The notes under the pieces are model-generated. The model was not told where the DNA came from and searched no databases. It saw nothing but the letters and a program-made list of their open reading frames with translations. Source: CBDCUI01 sp965223115 (GTDB lineage Bacteria; Pseudomonadota; Gammaproteobacteria; UBA4575). Taken from it: 64,000 nt of DNA. Shown one piece after another: positions 44,501-53,738 of this stretch. The stretch spans positions 1,364,001-1,428,000 of the forward strand of contig OZ244982.1 of the NCBI GenBank assembly GCA_965223115.1, given 5' to 3'. The position numbers and the translations under genes were made by a program. How positions within the stretch are numbered: position 1 is the stretch's first letter; every line of letters begins with the position of its first letter.

Positions 44501-44899
44501 CTAATTTCGTGCTTCATCAGGTATTAAATTCCAAGCCTCTTGAATTTCACGCAATAAATCTACAACCTCTTGTATGATTGTGTTGTCATCATCAGCATTC
44601 GCGACAACCAATTGTCTCTGCATATAATCATATAAATCGTCTAAATTTTGGGCAATTTCTCCGCCACGATCGAGATTCAAACTAGATCTGAGTCCATCGA
44701 GAATTGCCAATGTTTTTGTTATAGAAGTTGCTTTTTCCTGTATTTGCTGTCGTTCAATATAGCCTTTGGCAGATATAAGGTTATCGATAGCTCCTTTAAA
44801 TAATAAGTTTACCAATCCGTGTGCATTCGCTTGCTCTACGCCACCATGTACACCGCTACTACGATATTCATTTAATGCTAAAGCTGCTGTCACATTCAT
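44501..44899 (-). CDS. fliS: Flagellin export chaperone FliS
   Basis: A 132-residue four-helix protein that binds the flagellin C-terminus. The family core is clear: HGLVNLLFKGAIDNLISAKGYIERQQIQEKATSITKTLAILDGLRSSLNLDRGGEIAQNLDDLYDYMQRQLVVANADDD. It lies 36 bases after fliD. Confidence 0.96.
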   Translation of the reverse strand: MNVTAALALNEYRSSGVHGGVEQANAHGLVNLLFKGAIDNLISAKGYIERQQIQEKATSITKTLAILDGLRSSLNLDRGGEIAQNLDDLYDYMQRQLVVANADDDNTIIQEVVDLLREIQEAWNLIPDEARN

Positions 44900-44935
44900 A
44901 TTTCTTTCCTTATATATAAAACAACTTAACTATGT

Positions 44936-46321
44936 TTAGTTGTTGTTACTATTAATCAGAGTATTAGTTGGTAGATTAGCTAGTTGCTGAGTTAAAAAAC
45001 TACTGGTAGCATTTAACTGACTCACCAAAGCATCCAAGGCTGTATATTGTCTTCGTAACCGTGCTTCTGTTAGTACAACACGATCTTCAATTCGCTCTAT
45101 GTCATCATCAATTTGATCACGGCTTTCACTAAGACCATCTGTCCTTGCTTGAATAATCCCACCTGATTGCAGATAACCTGATAAAACCGTATCCAAGGAT
45201 TGTGCAAATCCATTATCTGGATCTGTAAACAACTGAACAACCCCATTAAAGTCATCTTCTATAGCTTGCGTAAATTTATCACTATCCAAACTTAAAATAC
45301 CATCACGATAAAAACTAACGCCAATATCAAATAAATAAGAGAAACTACTCTCAGAAACTTGTAAACGATCACTAAATACTTGTCGAACTCGTGTCTCTAT
45401 ACCAAGCAATACTGATTCACCTTGTAGAGTTGTCTCTCTTTGCGTATTCAAAGTAGTAATAAGACTATTATAAGCTGTAACAACTGCTTCAATTGCACTT
45501 TGCCCAATAGAACGATCTTCAGAAACTGATAATGATGTTGTTCCTAAATCTTTAAGAGTCAAAGTCACGCCTTCAATTACATCAGAAATCTCATTTGAAG
45601 ATCGAGTAACAGAAAATCCATCTACGGTTAATGTAGCGTCTTGCGCTACATCTATTTCTTGTAAGTTCTGCGTTCCACCTGAAACGAATACTAAATTTGA
45701 TAAACCTGCAGCATCGGTATCATTGCCATCCCCATCTCCTGACACTGTTACTGTTAATGCATTTGCAGTGCCGCTTTCTTCAGAAGTTAAAACAAGATGA
45801 CTACCATCATCTGCTGTTATGATTGAAGCCAATACACCGGAATTATTCAGATTCTCATTGATCGCATCACGAATACCTGCAAGTGTATTATTGTTTTCAT
45901 CTATACTTACAGAAAAAGTATCTGCACCCACAGTTATATCAATTTGCCCCGTACCAACAACAACATCACTACTTGCAAAAGCAGACGAAGCTAACTTATT
46001 ACGCTGTGCCAAACTAAGTATTTCAATATCACTTGAAATAGAAACTGAACCTTCACCTGCAGTAGCCGTTACAACGTTTTCATCGCTAGAGCTAACCGAA
46101 AACGACCTAAAGCCATTTGCTATATTTAATCCAGATACTGCAGTTTGAAATACAGATACAGACTCTTGCACTAATCCTAACGCACTGATCTGAATATCAA
46201 GCTCAGCTTGTTGGGCTTCAAGAAATTGAATGGGTCTACGTTCAACTGCTACAAGTTGATTTACGATCGATTCAATATCGATTCCTGAACCAATACCTAA
46301 TGATGTAATTGAACCTGCCAT
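44936..46321 (-). CDS. fliD: Flagellar filament cap protein FliD
   Basis: A 461-residue HAP2 filament cap. Conserved D0/D1 ends: GSITSLGIGSGIDIESIVNQLVAVERRPIQFLEAQ at the N-terminus and a C-terminal heptad-like segment (ESRDQIDDDIERIEDRVVLTEARLRRQYTALDALVSQLNATSSFLTQQLA). The variable D2/D3 head lies between them. A sigma54-type promoter lies 37 bases upstream, so fliD-fliS-fliT probably forms its own unit. Confidence 0.96.
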   Translation of the reverse strand: MAGSITSLGIGSGIDIESIVNQLVAVERRPIQFLEAQQAELDIQISALGLVQESVSVFQTAVSGLNIANGFRSFSVSSSDENVVTATAGEGSVSISSDIEILSLAQRNKLASSAFASSDVVVGTGQIDITVGADTFSVSIDENNNTLAGIRDAINENLNNSGVLASIITADDGSHLVLTSEESGTANALTVTVSGDGDGNDTDAAGLSNLVFVSGGTQNLQEIDVAQDATLTVDGFSVTRSSNEISDVIEGVTLTLKDLGTTSLSVSEDRSIGQSAIEAVVTAYNSLITTLNTQRETTLQGESVLLGIETRVRQVFSDRLQVSESSFSYLFDIGVSFYRDGILSLDSDKFTQAIEDDFNGVVQLFTDPDNGFAQSLDTVLSGYLQSGGIIQARTDGLSESRDQIDDDIERIEDRVVLTEARLRRQYTALDALVSQLNATSSFLTQQLANLPTNTLINSNNN

Positions 46322-46357
46322 AAATATTAAAAACTCATCGTTCCGTGATGATAGTTA

Positions 46358-46373
46358 GGCAATTTTAATGCCA
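46358..46373 (-). promoter_or_regulatory. Sigma54 promoter of fliD
   Basis: The minus strand reads TGGCATTAAAATTGCC, with TGGCA and TTGC at exact -24/-12 spacing. It would start transcription about 25 bases before the fliD ATG. Confidence 0.75.
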
Positions 46374-46380
46374 GCCTTGT

Positions 46381-46785
46381 TTATCCTTGTTCTGCCAAGA
46401 GTAAGCCTACTTTTTCAACATCTGATGCAGCAAATTCGCGGAGCAAATTTGCCACTGCGAGGACTTCTTTTGCCGGGATTTGCCGTATAACTTCTCCGGT
46501 TTGTGAATCGGTAACAGTTATTACAGACCGGCCACTGGGTTCATCAATAGAAAATTTCAGATTTGTTTGGATTTGCTCAGCAAAATTATTTAAATTACCC
46601 ACAGCTTTGCGCACAACTTCTGCATTTTGGCCAGCTCGCTCTATTAATTCTGCAGACTTACTAGATGCTGGTAGTGTATGTCCCCTGTTTAAAGACGTGC
46701 CAGTTACTTCAGCTAGTCTCTGTGGCAAAGATGATTGAAACCCACTCAATCTAGTCGAAGTCAATTTAATTACTTCTGCAACCAT
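46381..46785 (-). CDS. flaG: FlaG family flagellar protein
   Basis: A 134-residue protein with the FlaG core near its C-terminus: LKFSIDEPSGRSVITVTDSQTGEVIRQIPAKEVLAVANLLREF. FlaG affects filament length in several polar flagellates. It lies between fliC and fliD, the conserved place, with an inverted repeat between it and fliC. Confidence 0.92.
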   Translation of the reverse strand: MVAEVIKLTSTRLSGFQSSLPQRLAEVTGTSLNRGHTLPASSKSAELIERAGQNAEVVRKAVGNLNNFAEQIQTNLKFSIDEPSGRSVITVTDSQTGEVIRQIPAKEVLAVANLLREFAASDVEKVGLLLAEQG

Positions 46786-46813
46786 ATTTATACTCTCATC
46801 TAATTCTTTCGGC

Positions 46814-46848
46814 TATGCATCTGAAACCTAACAATATCCAGATGCATA
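46814..46848 (-). terminator. Inverted repeat downstream of fliC
   Basis: TATGCATCTG at 46814-46823 pairs perfectly with CAGATGCATA at 46839-46848 around a 15-base loop. It lies 20 bases after the fliC stop and before flaG. No T run follows, so it may be a partial terminator or a stabiliser of flagellin mRNA. Confidence 0.55.
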
Positions 46849-46867
46849 ATCCCGAAATTTACAACTA

Positions 46868-48226
46868 CTATTGGAGTAGTGATAACACGTTCTGTGGCAA
46901 AGCATTAGCTTGTGCAACAATTGCAAGTCCTGCCTGCTGTAGAATCTGCGAACGTGTTAAGTTCGCCGTCTCTGCCGCAAAATCAGCATCTTGAATACGT
47001 GAACGTGCAGCGGTTAGATTTTCAACAGTAATCTGGAGATTAGAAATAGTTGACTCGAACCGTGTTTGCACAGCACCTAGCTCTGAACGCAATGTGTTGA
47101 TTTGTTGCAATGCGAAGTCTATTGTCAACAAGCCAGATGTTGATGAACTCTGTGTCAATACATCTAAGCCATTTACTGTTTGATCTGCTTGCGAAGCACC
47201 TAAAGCTGTCTGACCTGTCTCTACCGCAAACGTTCCTGTAGCAGTAAATGCTGTACCTACTTGACCAGCTAAGGTAATACCAGCACGGTAAGTTTCAGCA
47301 GCAACAAAACCTGCACCACCAACTGTAATAGCAGAACCATCCGTGTTACTTAACACTACATCATCTGCATCCGTGCCAGCTGCAGCCGTAACACCGGTTT
47401 GTGCACTTAGAGCATTAATTGTAGTTATATCTGTTGCTGCAACACCAGTTAAAGCAACCTGTACACCATTAATAGTTCCAGTTCCTCCAGGGGCAGCAGT
47501 TAATTGAACATCACCTGTTGTAACAGTAGTGTTAAGTTGTGCTTGTACACCTGTTTGACCAGTAATCTGATTAATTTGGTTTACGATTGCTGCACTTGTA
47601 TCACCAGCGGATAGACCAGACAAATCGACAGCAATACCTTGGATGACTAAATCATCTGCAGTAATTGATGCATTAATAGCAGTTTGATCAATCGACCCAC
47701 TTATTGATACGCGAGCACCTAAAATTTCACCACGCGCATCAACACCATCAACACTAATAGTTTGGTTTTGGTTTGCTCCAACTTGAAACACTAAAGTGCT
47801 TAATGTCCCATCTAAAATATTTTGGCCATTAAACTGTGTACTATTAGAAATTCGATTGATTTCAGCTACTAATTGCTGCACTTCATTATTTAATGCTTGA
47901 CGATCTGTAGACGAATTTGTGTCATTAGCAGATTGAACTGCTAGCTCACGAATACGCTGTAAAGCGTTCGTAGCTGTAGATAGTGCACCTTCAGCAGTTT
48001 GCGAAAATGAAATACCATCATTTGAATTACGGATAGCTTGATTTAGCCCTCGAATCTGTGCGGTAAATCGTTCTGCAATTGCCAAACCTGCAGCATCGTC
48101 TTTAGCGCTGTTTACTCGCAAACCTGAAGACAAACGTTGCAATGAGGTCTGTAAAGAGCTCTGCGTTGTGTTGAGGTTTCGCTGAGCATTCAACGAAAAC
48201 AGGTTGGTGTTAATAATTTGAGGCAT
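46868..48226 (-). CDS. fliC: Flagellin FliC
   Basis: A 452-residue flagellin with canonical D0/D1 ends (PQIINTNLFSLNAQRNLNTTQSSLQTSLQRLSSGLRVNSAKDDAAGLAIAERF; C-terminal LTRSQILQQAGLAIVAQANALPQNVLSLLQ). A variable Ala/Thr/Gly-rich middle (about 165-350) holds a hyaline beta-rich domain with loosely repeated TGQTGV / SAQTGV segments. AAGGAGT lies before the ATG. A consensus sigma28 promoter precedes it. Only one flagellin gene is visible. Confidence 0.98.
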   Translation of the reverse strand: MPQIINTNLFSLNAQRNLNTTQSSLQTSLQRLSSGLRVNSAKDDAAGLAIAERFTAQIRGLNQAIRNSNDGISFSQTAEGALSTATNALQRIRELAVQSANDTNSSTDRQALNNEVQQLVAEINRISNSTQFNGQNILDGTLSTLVFQVGANQNQTISVDGVDARGEILGARVSISGSIDQTAINASITADDLVIQGIAVDLSGLSAGDTSAAIVNQINQITGQTGVQAQLNTTVTTGDVQLTAAPGGTGTINGVQVALTGVAATDITTINALSAQTGVTAAAGTDADDVVLSNTDGSAITVGGAGFVAAETYRAGITLAGQVGTAFTATGTFAVETGQTALGASQADQTVNGLDVLTQSSSTSGLLTIDFALQQINTLRSELGAVQTRFESTISNLQITVENLTAARSRIQDADFAAETANLTRSQILQQAGLAIVAQANALPQNVLSLLQ

Positions 48227-48288
48227 TTTAGTTACTCCTTAGTAGTAATCCCATTTCTCCTTGAAATAATACAAGTTCCAAAGACTTT

Positions 48289-48321
48289 GACAGCGCAGTG
48301 CGTTAAGGCTTCTATGCTGTC
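48289..48321 (-). promoter_or_regulatory. 5' stem-loop of the fliC transcript
   Basis: GACAGC at 48289-48294 and GCTGTC at 48316-48321 are exact complements around a 21-base loop. The predicted fliC transcript would start near 48324, so this stem lies at its very 5' end, where such structures often protect mRNA. Confidence 0.35.
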
Positions 48322-48330
48322 CTGATTCCC

Positions 48331-48357
48331 TTATCGGCAAACAATTTAGAATCTTTA
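48331..48357 (-). promoter_or_regulatory. Sigma28 (FliA) promoter of fliC
   Basis: On the minus strand TAAA, exactly 15 bases, then GCCGATAA: a perfect match to the flagellar sigma consensus. It lies 105 bases before the flagellin start. Confidence 0.9.
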
Positions 48358-48477
48358 AGGCGAAATTAAAATTTTTGTAGTAAATTCAAACAACTACACA
48401 TGGCAGCAGATTAAATTTCTTTAAGGATGAAACTAATAAAACGAATATTTAGCCGATAAAGGGTAAGTGAAGTGTAA

Positions 48478-49683
48478 TTATCGAATCAAATTAAATAAAC
48501 TTAGACCACGAATTTGAGCAAACGCACCTTGTATTGCTTCTAATGTGGTTTGCTGCAGCTGCAGTTGTGTTATCGCTTCTGCATAATCTAAGTCTTCAAT
48601 TTGAGAACGAGTGGTTTGTAACTGAATTTTTGCTCCCTCATTCTCAATATTTGCTGTATCTACTGAATTTTGTCGTGTGCCGATGAAAGCTCGAATATTG
48701 AGGACATTCTGTAGTGCTTGATCTACATCACTTATTGTTCTATCTAAAGCTTGTGTCAACTGTGCTTGATCAGCAGTATTCGTAGAGGCAATACTTAGAG
48801 CATTAATAAAATTTTGCAATGTTGTAAAGATATCTTGTCGGCGACTGGCTTGTGCTAAAAACTGATCGCCGGTTTGCGGGTTTCCTGAAATAGAAACTTC
48901 AGAACCATTAAAATTTATTGCTTGTCCCGAAACATAAGGCTGTCCAGTTAAAATAGTAGTCCCAGTAGTAGTATTTACTACATCAAATGTAGTTGGAGAA
49001 GTAAAAGTAATAGTAAAGTCGTTGGCTTGAAATGAACTATTATCAATTACCGAGCCTACTGTTATCAGTCCATCTCCAGTATTTACTGGGTTTAAAGATG
49101 TAGTGAAATCTCCATTGCCATTTTTAATATTAACAAAAACATCATATCCTGATTCAGATGAAGCAATGGTTCGGTTACCTGATATTTTTAGTAACAATTG
49201 ATTTTGATCCCCATTGTAACTCACACCTGAAGCTGTTTGTGTAAAAGGCTCAGTACGAGTTTTTGATCCAGAGAATAAATAATTGCCATTCCCATCTCGA
49301 GCATTTGCATAATCTAATAGCTCTTGTAGGCGTTGTTCTACTTCTGCACGAATTATGCCTCGTGTTTCCCCTGTTTGGCTGCCACTATTAGATTGCAATG
49401 CCAAGTCTCGTACTCGCAGTAACAAATTATTTACACTAGATAAAGTTGCATCTTCTAAACCCAAACGCTGATTCGCAAAATTGCTATTACGCTGAAACTG
49501 ATCTATTCTTCCTATCACCTGATTTAGATCGATAACTCTAGCCGTTTCAGCTGGCCCATCAGATGGTTTATTCAAGCGCTTACCTGAACTAATTTGATTT
49601 TGTATATCAGCTAGCTCAAATTGTTTTTGAGTAATATCAATTGCAGCTTTTTGAAAAATAAATGATGAAGGAATTCGTGCCAT
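48478..49683 (-). CDS. flgL: Flagellar hook-filament junction protein FlgL (HAP3)
   Basis: A 401-residue flagellin-like junction protein with conserved ends (ARIPSSFIFQKAAIDITQKQFELADIQNQISSGKRLNKPSDGPAETARV ... ENEGAKIQLQTTRSQIEDLDYAEAITQLQLQQTTLEAIQGAFAQIRGLSLFNLI). The middle insertion (about 190-280) contains a beta-rich module similar to two in FlgK. It lies 3 bases after flgK. Confidence 0.96.
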   Translation of the reverse strand: MARIPSSFIFQKAAIDITQKQFELADIQNQISSGKRLNKPSDGPAETARVIDLNQVIGRIDQFQRNSNFANQRLGLEDATLSSVNNLLLRVRDLALQSNSGSQTGETRGIIRAEVEQRLQELLDYANARDGNGNYLFSGSKTRTEPFTQTASGVSYNGDQNQLLLKISGNRTIASSESGYDVFVNIKNGNGDFTTSLNPVNTGDGLITVGSVIDNSSFQANDFTITFTSPTTFDVVNTTTGTTILTGQPYVSGQAINFNGSEVSISGNPQTGDQFLAQASRRQDIFTTLQNFINALSIASTNTADQAQLTQALDRTISDVDQALQNVLNIRAFIGTRQNSVDTANIENEGAKIQLQTTRSQIEDLDYAEAITQLQLQQTTLEAIQGAFAQIRGLSLFNLIR

Positions 49684-49686
49684 AAC

Positions 49687-51594
49687 TTATATCGCTCTAC
49701 TAATAATGCCTAAGAATGTATTAAACAAAGAATTTGATGTAGAAATAACTTGTGCAGCAGCTTGATAGGCTTGCTGATACCGAACTAGATTAACAGCTTC
49801 TTCATCAAGATTTACTCCAGAAATACTTTCACGTGCAAGCACAGCTTCATCATATAAAGCTTGCTGTGTTTGGCTGCTAATACTGGTCTGGCGGCTAACG
49901 GTTCCTACCTGCCCTACTAAAGCGCCATAGCTTTCTTGCAACGTAGACGTACCGCCAATACTTTGAGCATTTTGTAAGCCAAGCAAAGCAAGCACGTTTG
50001 CATTGTCTCCCACACCACCAGAATTTTGTTCAATTGTAAAAACATCTCCTGCTTCTGGTTGATTTTGAATCTGCACACGAATGCCATTAAAGTCTATATT
50101 AGCATTACTGGTATAAGTAACCCCTGCTGCAATAGTCACCCCATCCGTCACATTAACCACATCAAAAGTAGACGGTGGTGAATTAAAGCGAATTTCAACT
50201 GTATCTAATAAATTAGAATCACTTGCATCTAGTATTTGTGGAACCGTAACAGCGCCATCACCTAAATTTGTTGTGTTTTCTAAACTACGTACTGGTGAAG
50301 CTGCAGCAATTTGACTGGTATTTGTTAGTAATAAATTAATTCCAGCAGCACCAGATCGAGTAGGCTGGATTAAAAAGCGATCGCCTACTGCTGCTGCACC
50401 TGCAATATCCACTTGTATGCCGTCAATATTGAGCGGGCCTGTGGGTGAACTGGTGTTTACGCCATCACTTAGTCTCGTCAATGTATAGTTACTGCCATCA
50501 AAACTCAATTCATAATCAGAGCTGGATAGCTGTGTAAAATCAGTAACAGAAGTCGTTACTGTCGCAGCACCTGTATTACTTAGATTACCAATCGTTTGTG
50601 GAGAAGCCACACTAAAGAAATCTGTTCCAAATAGACCATTTGCATCTAGACCACCTCGATGTTGAGTATTAATTGCATCACCCAATACCAAAGCCAGCCT
50701 TCCCGTTTGATTACGAATGTTACTAAGTTGTTCAGTTCTAAAATCCAATAAACCGCTTACACTACCACCTGTAATTTTATTAGTAATATCAAAACTACCA
50801 GCACCGGCATCAATCCCAATACGTAATTCGTTAGGATTCGCTGGGTCATTAAAGGTTGATAACTGCCGAGACAAATTACCTATAACAACAGATTCACCAC
50901 CACCAATAAACACATTTACAGAACCATCATTTAATTCAACTGTGTTCACAGCGATGCGCTCGGATAGTCTTCCAATTAATACATTTCTTTGATCAATTAA
51001 GTCATTCGGCACACTTTCACCTGACGACACTGCTTTGGCTTCTACAATCGCTTGATTTATATCTGCAATACCACTTGCAATGCTGTTTATGTCATTGATT
51101 TCTGTGGTCAATCGACTATTTATTTCTTGATTGATCTCATTGTATCTTTGATCTAAATCTTTAAAGCGCGCTACTAAAGTTTCTGCATTACTTAGTACCA
51201 CTTGTCGTGCTGGAATCGATGTAGGGTCATTAGACAGGTCTTGTAAACTATTAAAAAAGTTTTGCAAAGCACTATCTAAGCCACCTTGAGAACTTGAAAA
51301 TAAATTTTCTATACGTTGGATTAAACTAAGATAAGAATCCAACCTGGCAACATCTGAAGAACTTGATTGCACTCTGGCATTCAAAAACTGATCTTCAATG
51401 CGTTGAACACCTGAAACTCTCGCACCACTACCAAAAAAACCGTCTCCAAATACTTGAGATGGGCGAGTTACAATATCTAAACGTTGGCGGGTGTAACCTT
51501 CAGTACCTACGTTGGCTACATTATTAGATGTGGTAGCAAGCGCACGTTGGAAAACTTGCAATCCCGTTAATGCTACCCTAGATGCGTCTACCAC
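49687..51594 (-). CDS. flgK: Flagellar hook-filament junction protein FlgK (HAP1)
   Basis: A 635-residue junction protein. Conserved ends: ALTGLQVFQRALATTSNNVANVGTEGYTRQRLDI and ISGVNLDEEAVNLVRYQQAYQAAAQVISTSNSLFNTFLGII. The middle part (about 355-535) holds two beta-rich modules ending in ...AAVGDRFLIQPT and ...QPEAGDVFTIEQ. It lies between flgJ and flgL as usual. Confidence 0.97.
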   Translation of the reverse strand: MVDASRVALTGLQVFQRALATTSNNVANVGTEGYTRQRLDIVTRPSQVFGDGFFGSGARVSGVQRIEDQFLNARVQSSSSDVARLDSYLSLIQRIENLFSSSQGGLDSALQNFFNSLQDLSNDPTSIPARQVVLSNAETLVARFKDLDQRYNEINQEINSRLTTEINDINSIASGIADINQAIVEAKAVSSGESVPNDLIDQRNVLIGRLSERIAVNTVELNDGSVNVFIGGGESVVIGNLSRQLSTFNDPANPNELRIGIDAGAGSFDITNKITGGSVSGLLDFRTEQLSNIRNQTGRLALVLGDAINTQHRGGLDANGLFGTDFFSVASPQTIGNLSNTGAATVTTSVTDFTQLSSSDYELSFDGSNYTLTRLSDGVNTSSPTGPLNIDGIQVDIAGAAAVGDRFLIQPTRSGAAGINLLLTNTSQIAAASPVRSLENTTNLGDGAVTVPQILDASDSNLLDTVEIRFNSPPSTFDVVNVTDGVTIAAGVTYTSNANIDFNGIRVQIQNQPEAGDVFTIEQNSGGVGDNANVLALLGLQNAQSIGGTSTLQESYGALVGQVGTVSRQTSISSQTQQALYDEAVLARESISGVNLDEEAVNLVRYQQAYQAAAQVISTSNSLFNTFLGIISRAI

Positions 51595-51609
51595 AATATA
51601 ATCTCTCGT

Positions 51610-52593
51610 TTAATTCTTAACTATCGGCTCTTTATCGGCAGTAAGGTTTCCTGCTTTATATGCACTAATCGCATTATTCAGAATGCTGCCGTTTAAAATA
51701 GAAGTAATCTTTTTTGCATAATTTGGATCAGTTGCATAACCTGCTCTCTGTAATTCTTGAGCAAATTCACTTACATCATGTCCTACATGTATAACACGCT
51801 GATAACGCGGGTTCTCTAATAATAAATTAGCAAAATCATTAAATGACTCAGCAGGGGATTCATATGCTCTAAACCGATCACGAACCTCAATCATTTTTTC
51901 ACCATCAAATTCTTTAGTCGTGCTAGTTGCAGCCAATCCATCCCAGTTATTTGCTTTAATACCAAAATAATTAAACGACTCAACATTGCCACTCGATTTC
52001 GGGGTATGTAAGCCCCAACCAGTTTCAAGTGCCGCAACTGCTACTAATACATCGGCTGATGTATTCAATTTTGTAGCTGCACGTTGTGCATACGGATATA
52101 CTTGCTGTACAAACTGGTCAGGCGATAAAGCTGCGTTTTTACCACGTTTATCTACTACATCGCTGAGTTCTTTTGTAACTAATTGTTTCAGAGTGGTATT
52201 TTTGTTATCTATGGAACTATTAATCTGTGCATAAGGACTACGTCTAAATACAACGCTGCTTGATAGACTAGTTGTCGGTGTCGGCTTAACTCCTTCACCA
52301 CCAAACTGTTGCCGCAACAGTTTTGCCACAGCAAAAGTTTCTTTAGAAGCCAAATCCCCAGCTAATTGCTGGTCGTGCCAATCACGATAAAAATTAGATT
52401 TATCTGTTTCGAACAAACCCGAAGCTAGTGAAGCACCACGCATGCTTTTTAGCATAGACTGTATAAAAAATGCTTCAAATTTTTGTACTGCATCACCTAA
52501 TCTAGTAGATTGGCCTTGATTGTGAATTTGGTTTAATGAGTTACCCTGTATAAGTCCAGATAAAATCTTTGATGTAGTTCCATTTAAATCCAT
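51610..52593 (-). CDS. flgJ: Peptidoglycan hydrolase and rod-binding protein FlgJ
   Basis: A 327-residue bifunctional protein. The N-terminal rod-binding domain (about 25-100, FEAFFIQSMLKSMRGASLASGLFETDKSNFYRDWHDQQLAGDLASK) is fused to a C-terminal GH73 glucosaminidase domain (about 155-310, with the catalytic-Glu region VAALETGWGLHTPKSSGNVESFNYFGIK). This fusion is typical of beta- and gammaproteobacteria. It opens the peptidoglycan for the rod. Confidence 0.97.
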   Translation of the reverse strand: MDLNGTTSKILSGLIQGNSLNQIHNQGQSTRLGDAVQKFEAFFIQSMLKSMRGASLASGLFETDKSNFYRDWHDQQLAGDLASKETFAVAKLLRQQFGGEGVKPTPTTSLSSSVVFRRSPYAQINSSIDNKNTTLKQLVTKELSDVVDKRGKNAALSPDQFVQQVYPYAQRAATKLNTSADVLVAVAALETGWGLHTPKSSGNVESFNYFGIKANNWDGLAATSTTKEFDGEKMIEVRDRFRAYESPAESFNDFANLLLENPRYQRVIHVGHDVSEFAQELQRAGYATDPNYAKKITSILNGSILNNAISAYKAGNLTADKEPIVKN

Positions 52594-52612
52594 GTTTCTA
52601 ATGATTTAGTTG

Positions 52613-53728
52613 TTAAATAATGACTAACTCTGCTCGTAATGCACCTGCCTGTTTAAGAGCTTCTAATATTGCAACTAGATCTCCAGGTGCAGCACCCACT
52701 TGATTTACCGCATTAACAATTTCATTTAAGGTAACTCCCGGACCAAATAAGAACATTCGATTAGCTTCTTGTTGGACTTCAATATTAGTACGATCCACTA
52801 CGGCAGTCTCTCCGCCTATAGAAAGCTCATTGGGTTGACTCACCAATGGATCTGATGTAATCGTTACTGCAAGACTGCCATGTGTTACAGCAGCAGCAGT
52901 AACATTTACATTTGATCCAATCACGACTGTGCCTGTTCTAGAATTCACTATAACTTTTGCAGCTGCATCACCTGGTATTAATTCTATATTTTCAAGATCA
53001 GCTATAAATGAAACTCTTGATGCACTTTCAAATGGTGCATTGATCTTTACAGTCACCGCATCCATTGCATATGCTATCTGATCTTTAAAATGTCTATTGA
53101 TACGATTCTGAACTCGTTTTGCGGTTGTGAAATCTGCCGCATGCAAATTTAAATATAAATGATCACTTGATGCGAAGGGTGACGGCACTGCACGTTCCAC
53201 TGTTGCACCATTAGGAATCCGTCCGGCACTAGGCACGTTTATACTGATACTAGAACCATCACTACCCTGTACACCTAAACCACCAACAACAAGATTGCCT
53301 TGTGCAATCGCATAAACTTGGCCATCGATACCACGTAATGGTGTAATTAATAAACTTCCACCACGCAAACTTTTTGCATTACCTAATGATGAAACTGTTA
53401 TATCTATAGTTTGACCTGGTTTTGCAAATGGTGATAATTCTGCATGTACTGTCACGGCAGCTACATTTTTAAGCTGTGGATTGACATTAGGCGGTATAGT
53501 CACTCCATATTGTTTTAAAAAACTTTTTAAACTTTGAATCGTAAAAGGGGTTTGGGATGTCTGGTCTCCTGTTCCATCCAACCCAACCACCAATCCATAG
53601 CCAAGCAATTGATTGCTACGCACTCCTGCAAAAGAAGAAATATCTTTAATACGTTCAGCACTAGCATTGTTTGCTGTAAATATAACTAATATAAGCAGCA
53701 ATATTTTAATTATTTTACTTCTATTCAT
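52613..53728 (-). CDS. flgI: Flagellar P-ring protein FlgI
   Basis: A 371-residue periplasmic P-ring protein with a signal peptide (1-24, ending ASA-E), then RIKDISSFAGVRSNQLLGYGLVVGLDGTGD and the conserved MVSLGNAKSLRGGSLLITPLRG-type block (here TVSSLGNAKSLRGG). It ends in ALKQAGALRAELVII. It lies 10 bases after flgH. Confidence 0.97.
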   Translation of the reverse strand: MNRSKIIKILLLILVIFTANNASAERIKDISSFAGVRSNQLLGYGLVVGLDGTGDQTSQTPFTIQSLKSFLKQYGVTIPPNVNPQLKNVAAVTVHAELSPFAKPGQTIDITVSSLGNAKSLRGGSLLITPLRGIDGQVYAIAQGNLVVGGLGVQGSDGSSISINVPSAGRIPNGATVERAVPSPFASSDHLYLNLHAADFTTAKRVQNRINRHFKDQIAYAMDAVTVKINAPFESASRVSFIADLENIELIPGDAAAKVIVNSRTGTVVIGSNVNVTAAAVTHGSLAVTITSDPLVSQPNELSIGGETAVVDRTNIEVQQEANRMFLFGPGVTLNEIVNAVNQVGAAPGDLVAILEALKQAGALRAELVII

Positions 53729-53738
53729 TTTAATTCAC

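Noticed and set aside
46786..46867. Possible sigma28 promoter for flaG (GCCGAAAG on the minus strand)
   Set aside because: The -10 has two mismatches and no TAAA stands at the correct spacing; the sequence is better explained as part of the inverted repeat after fliC.
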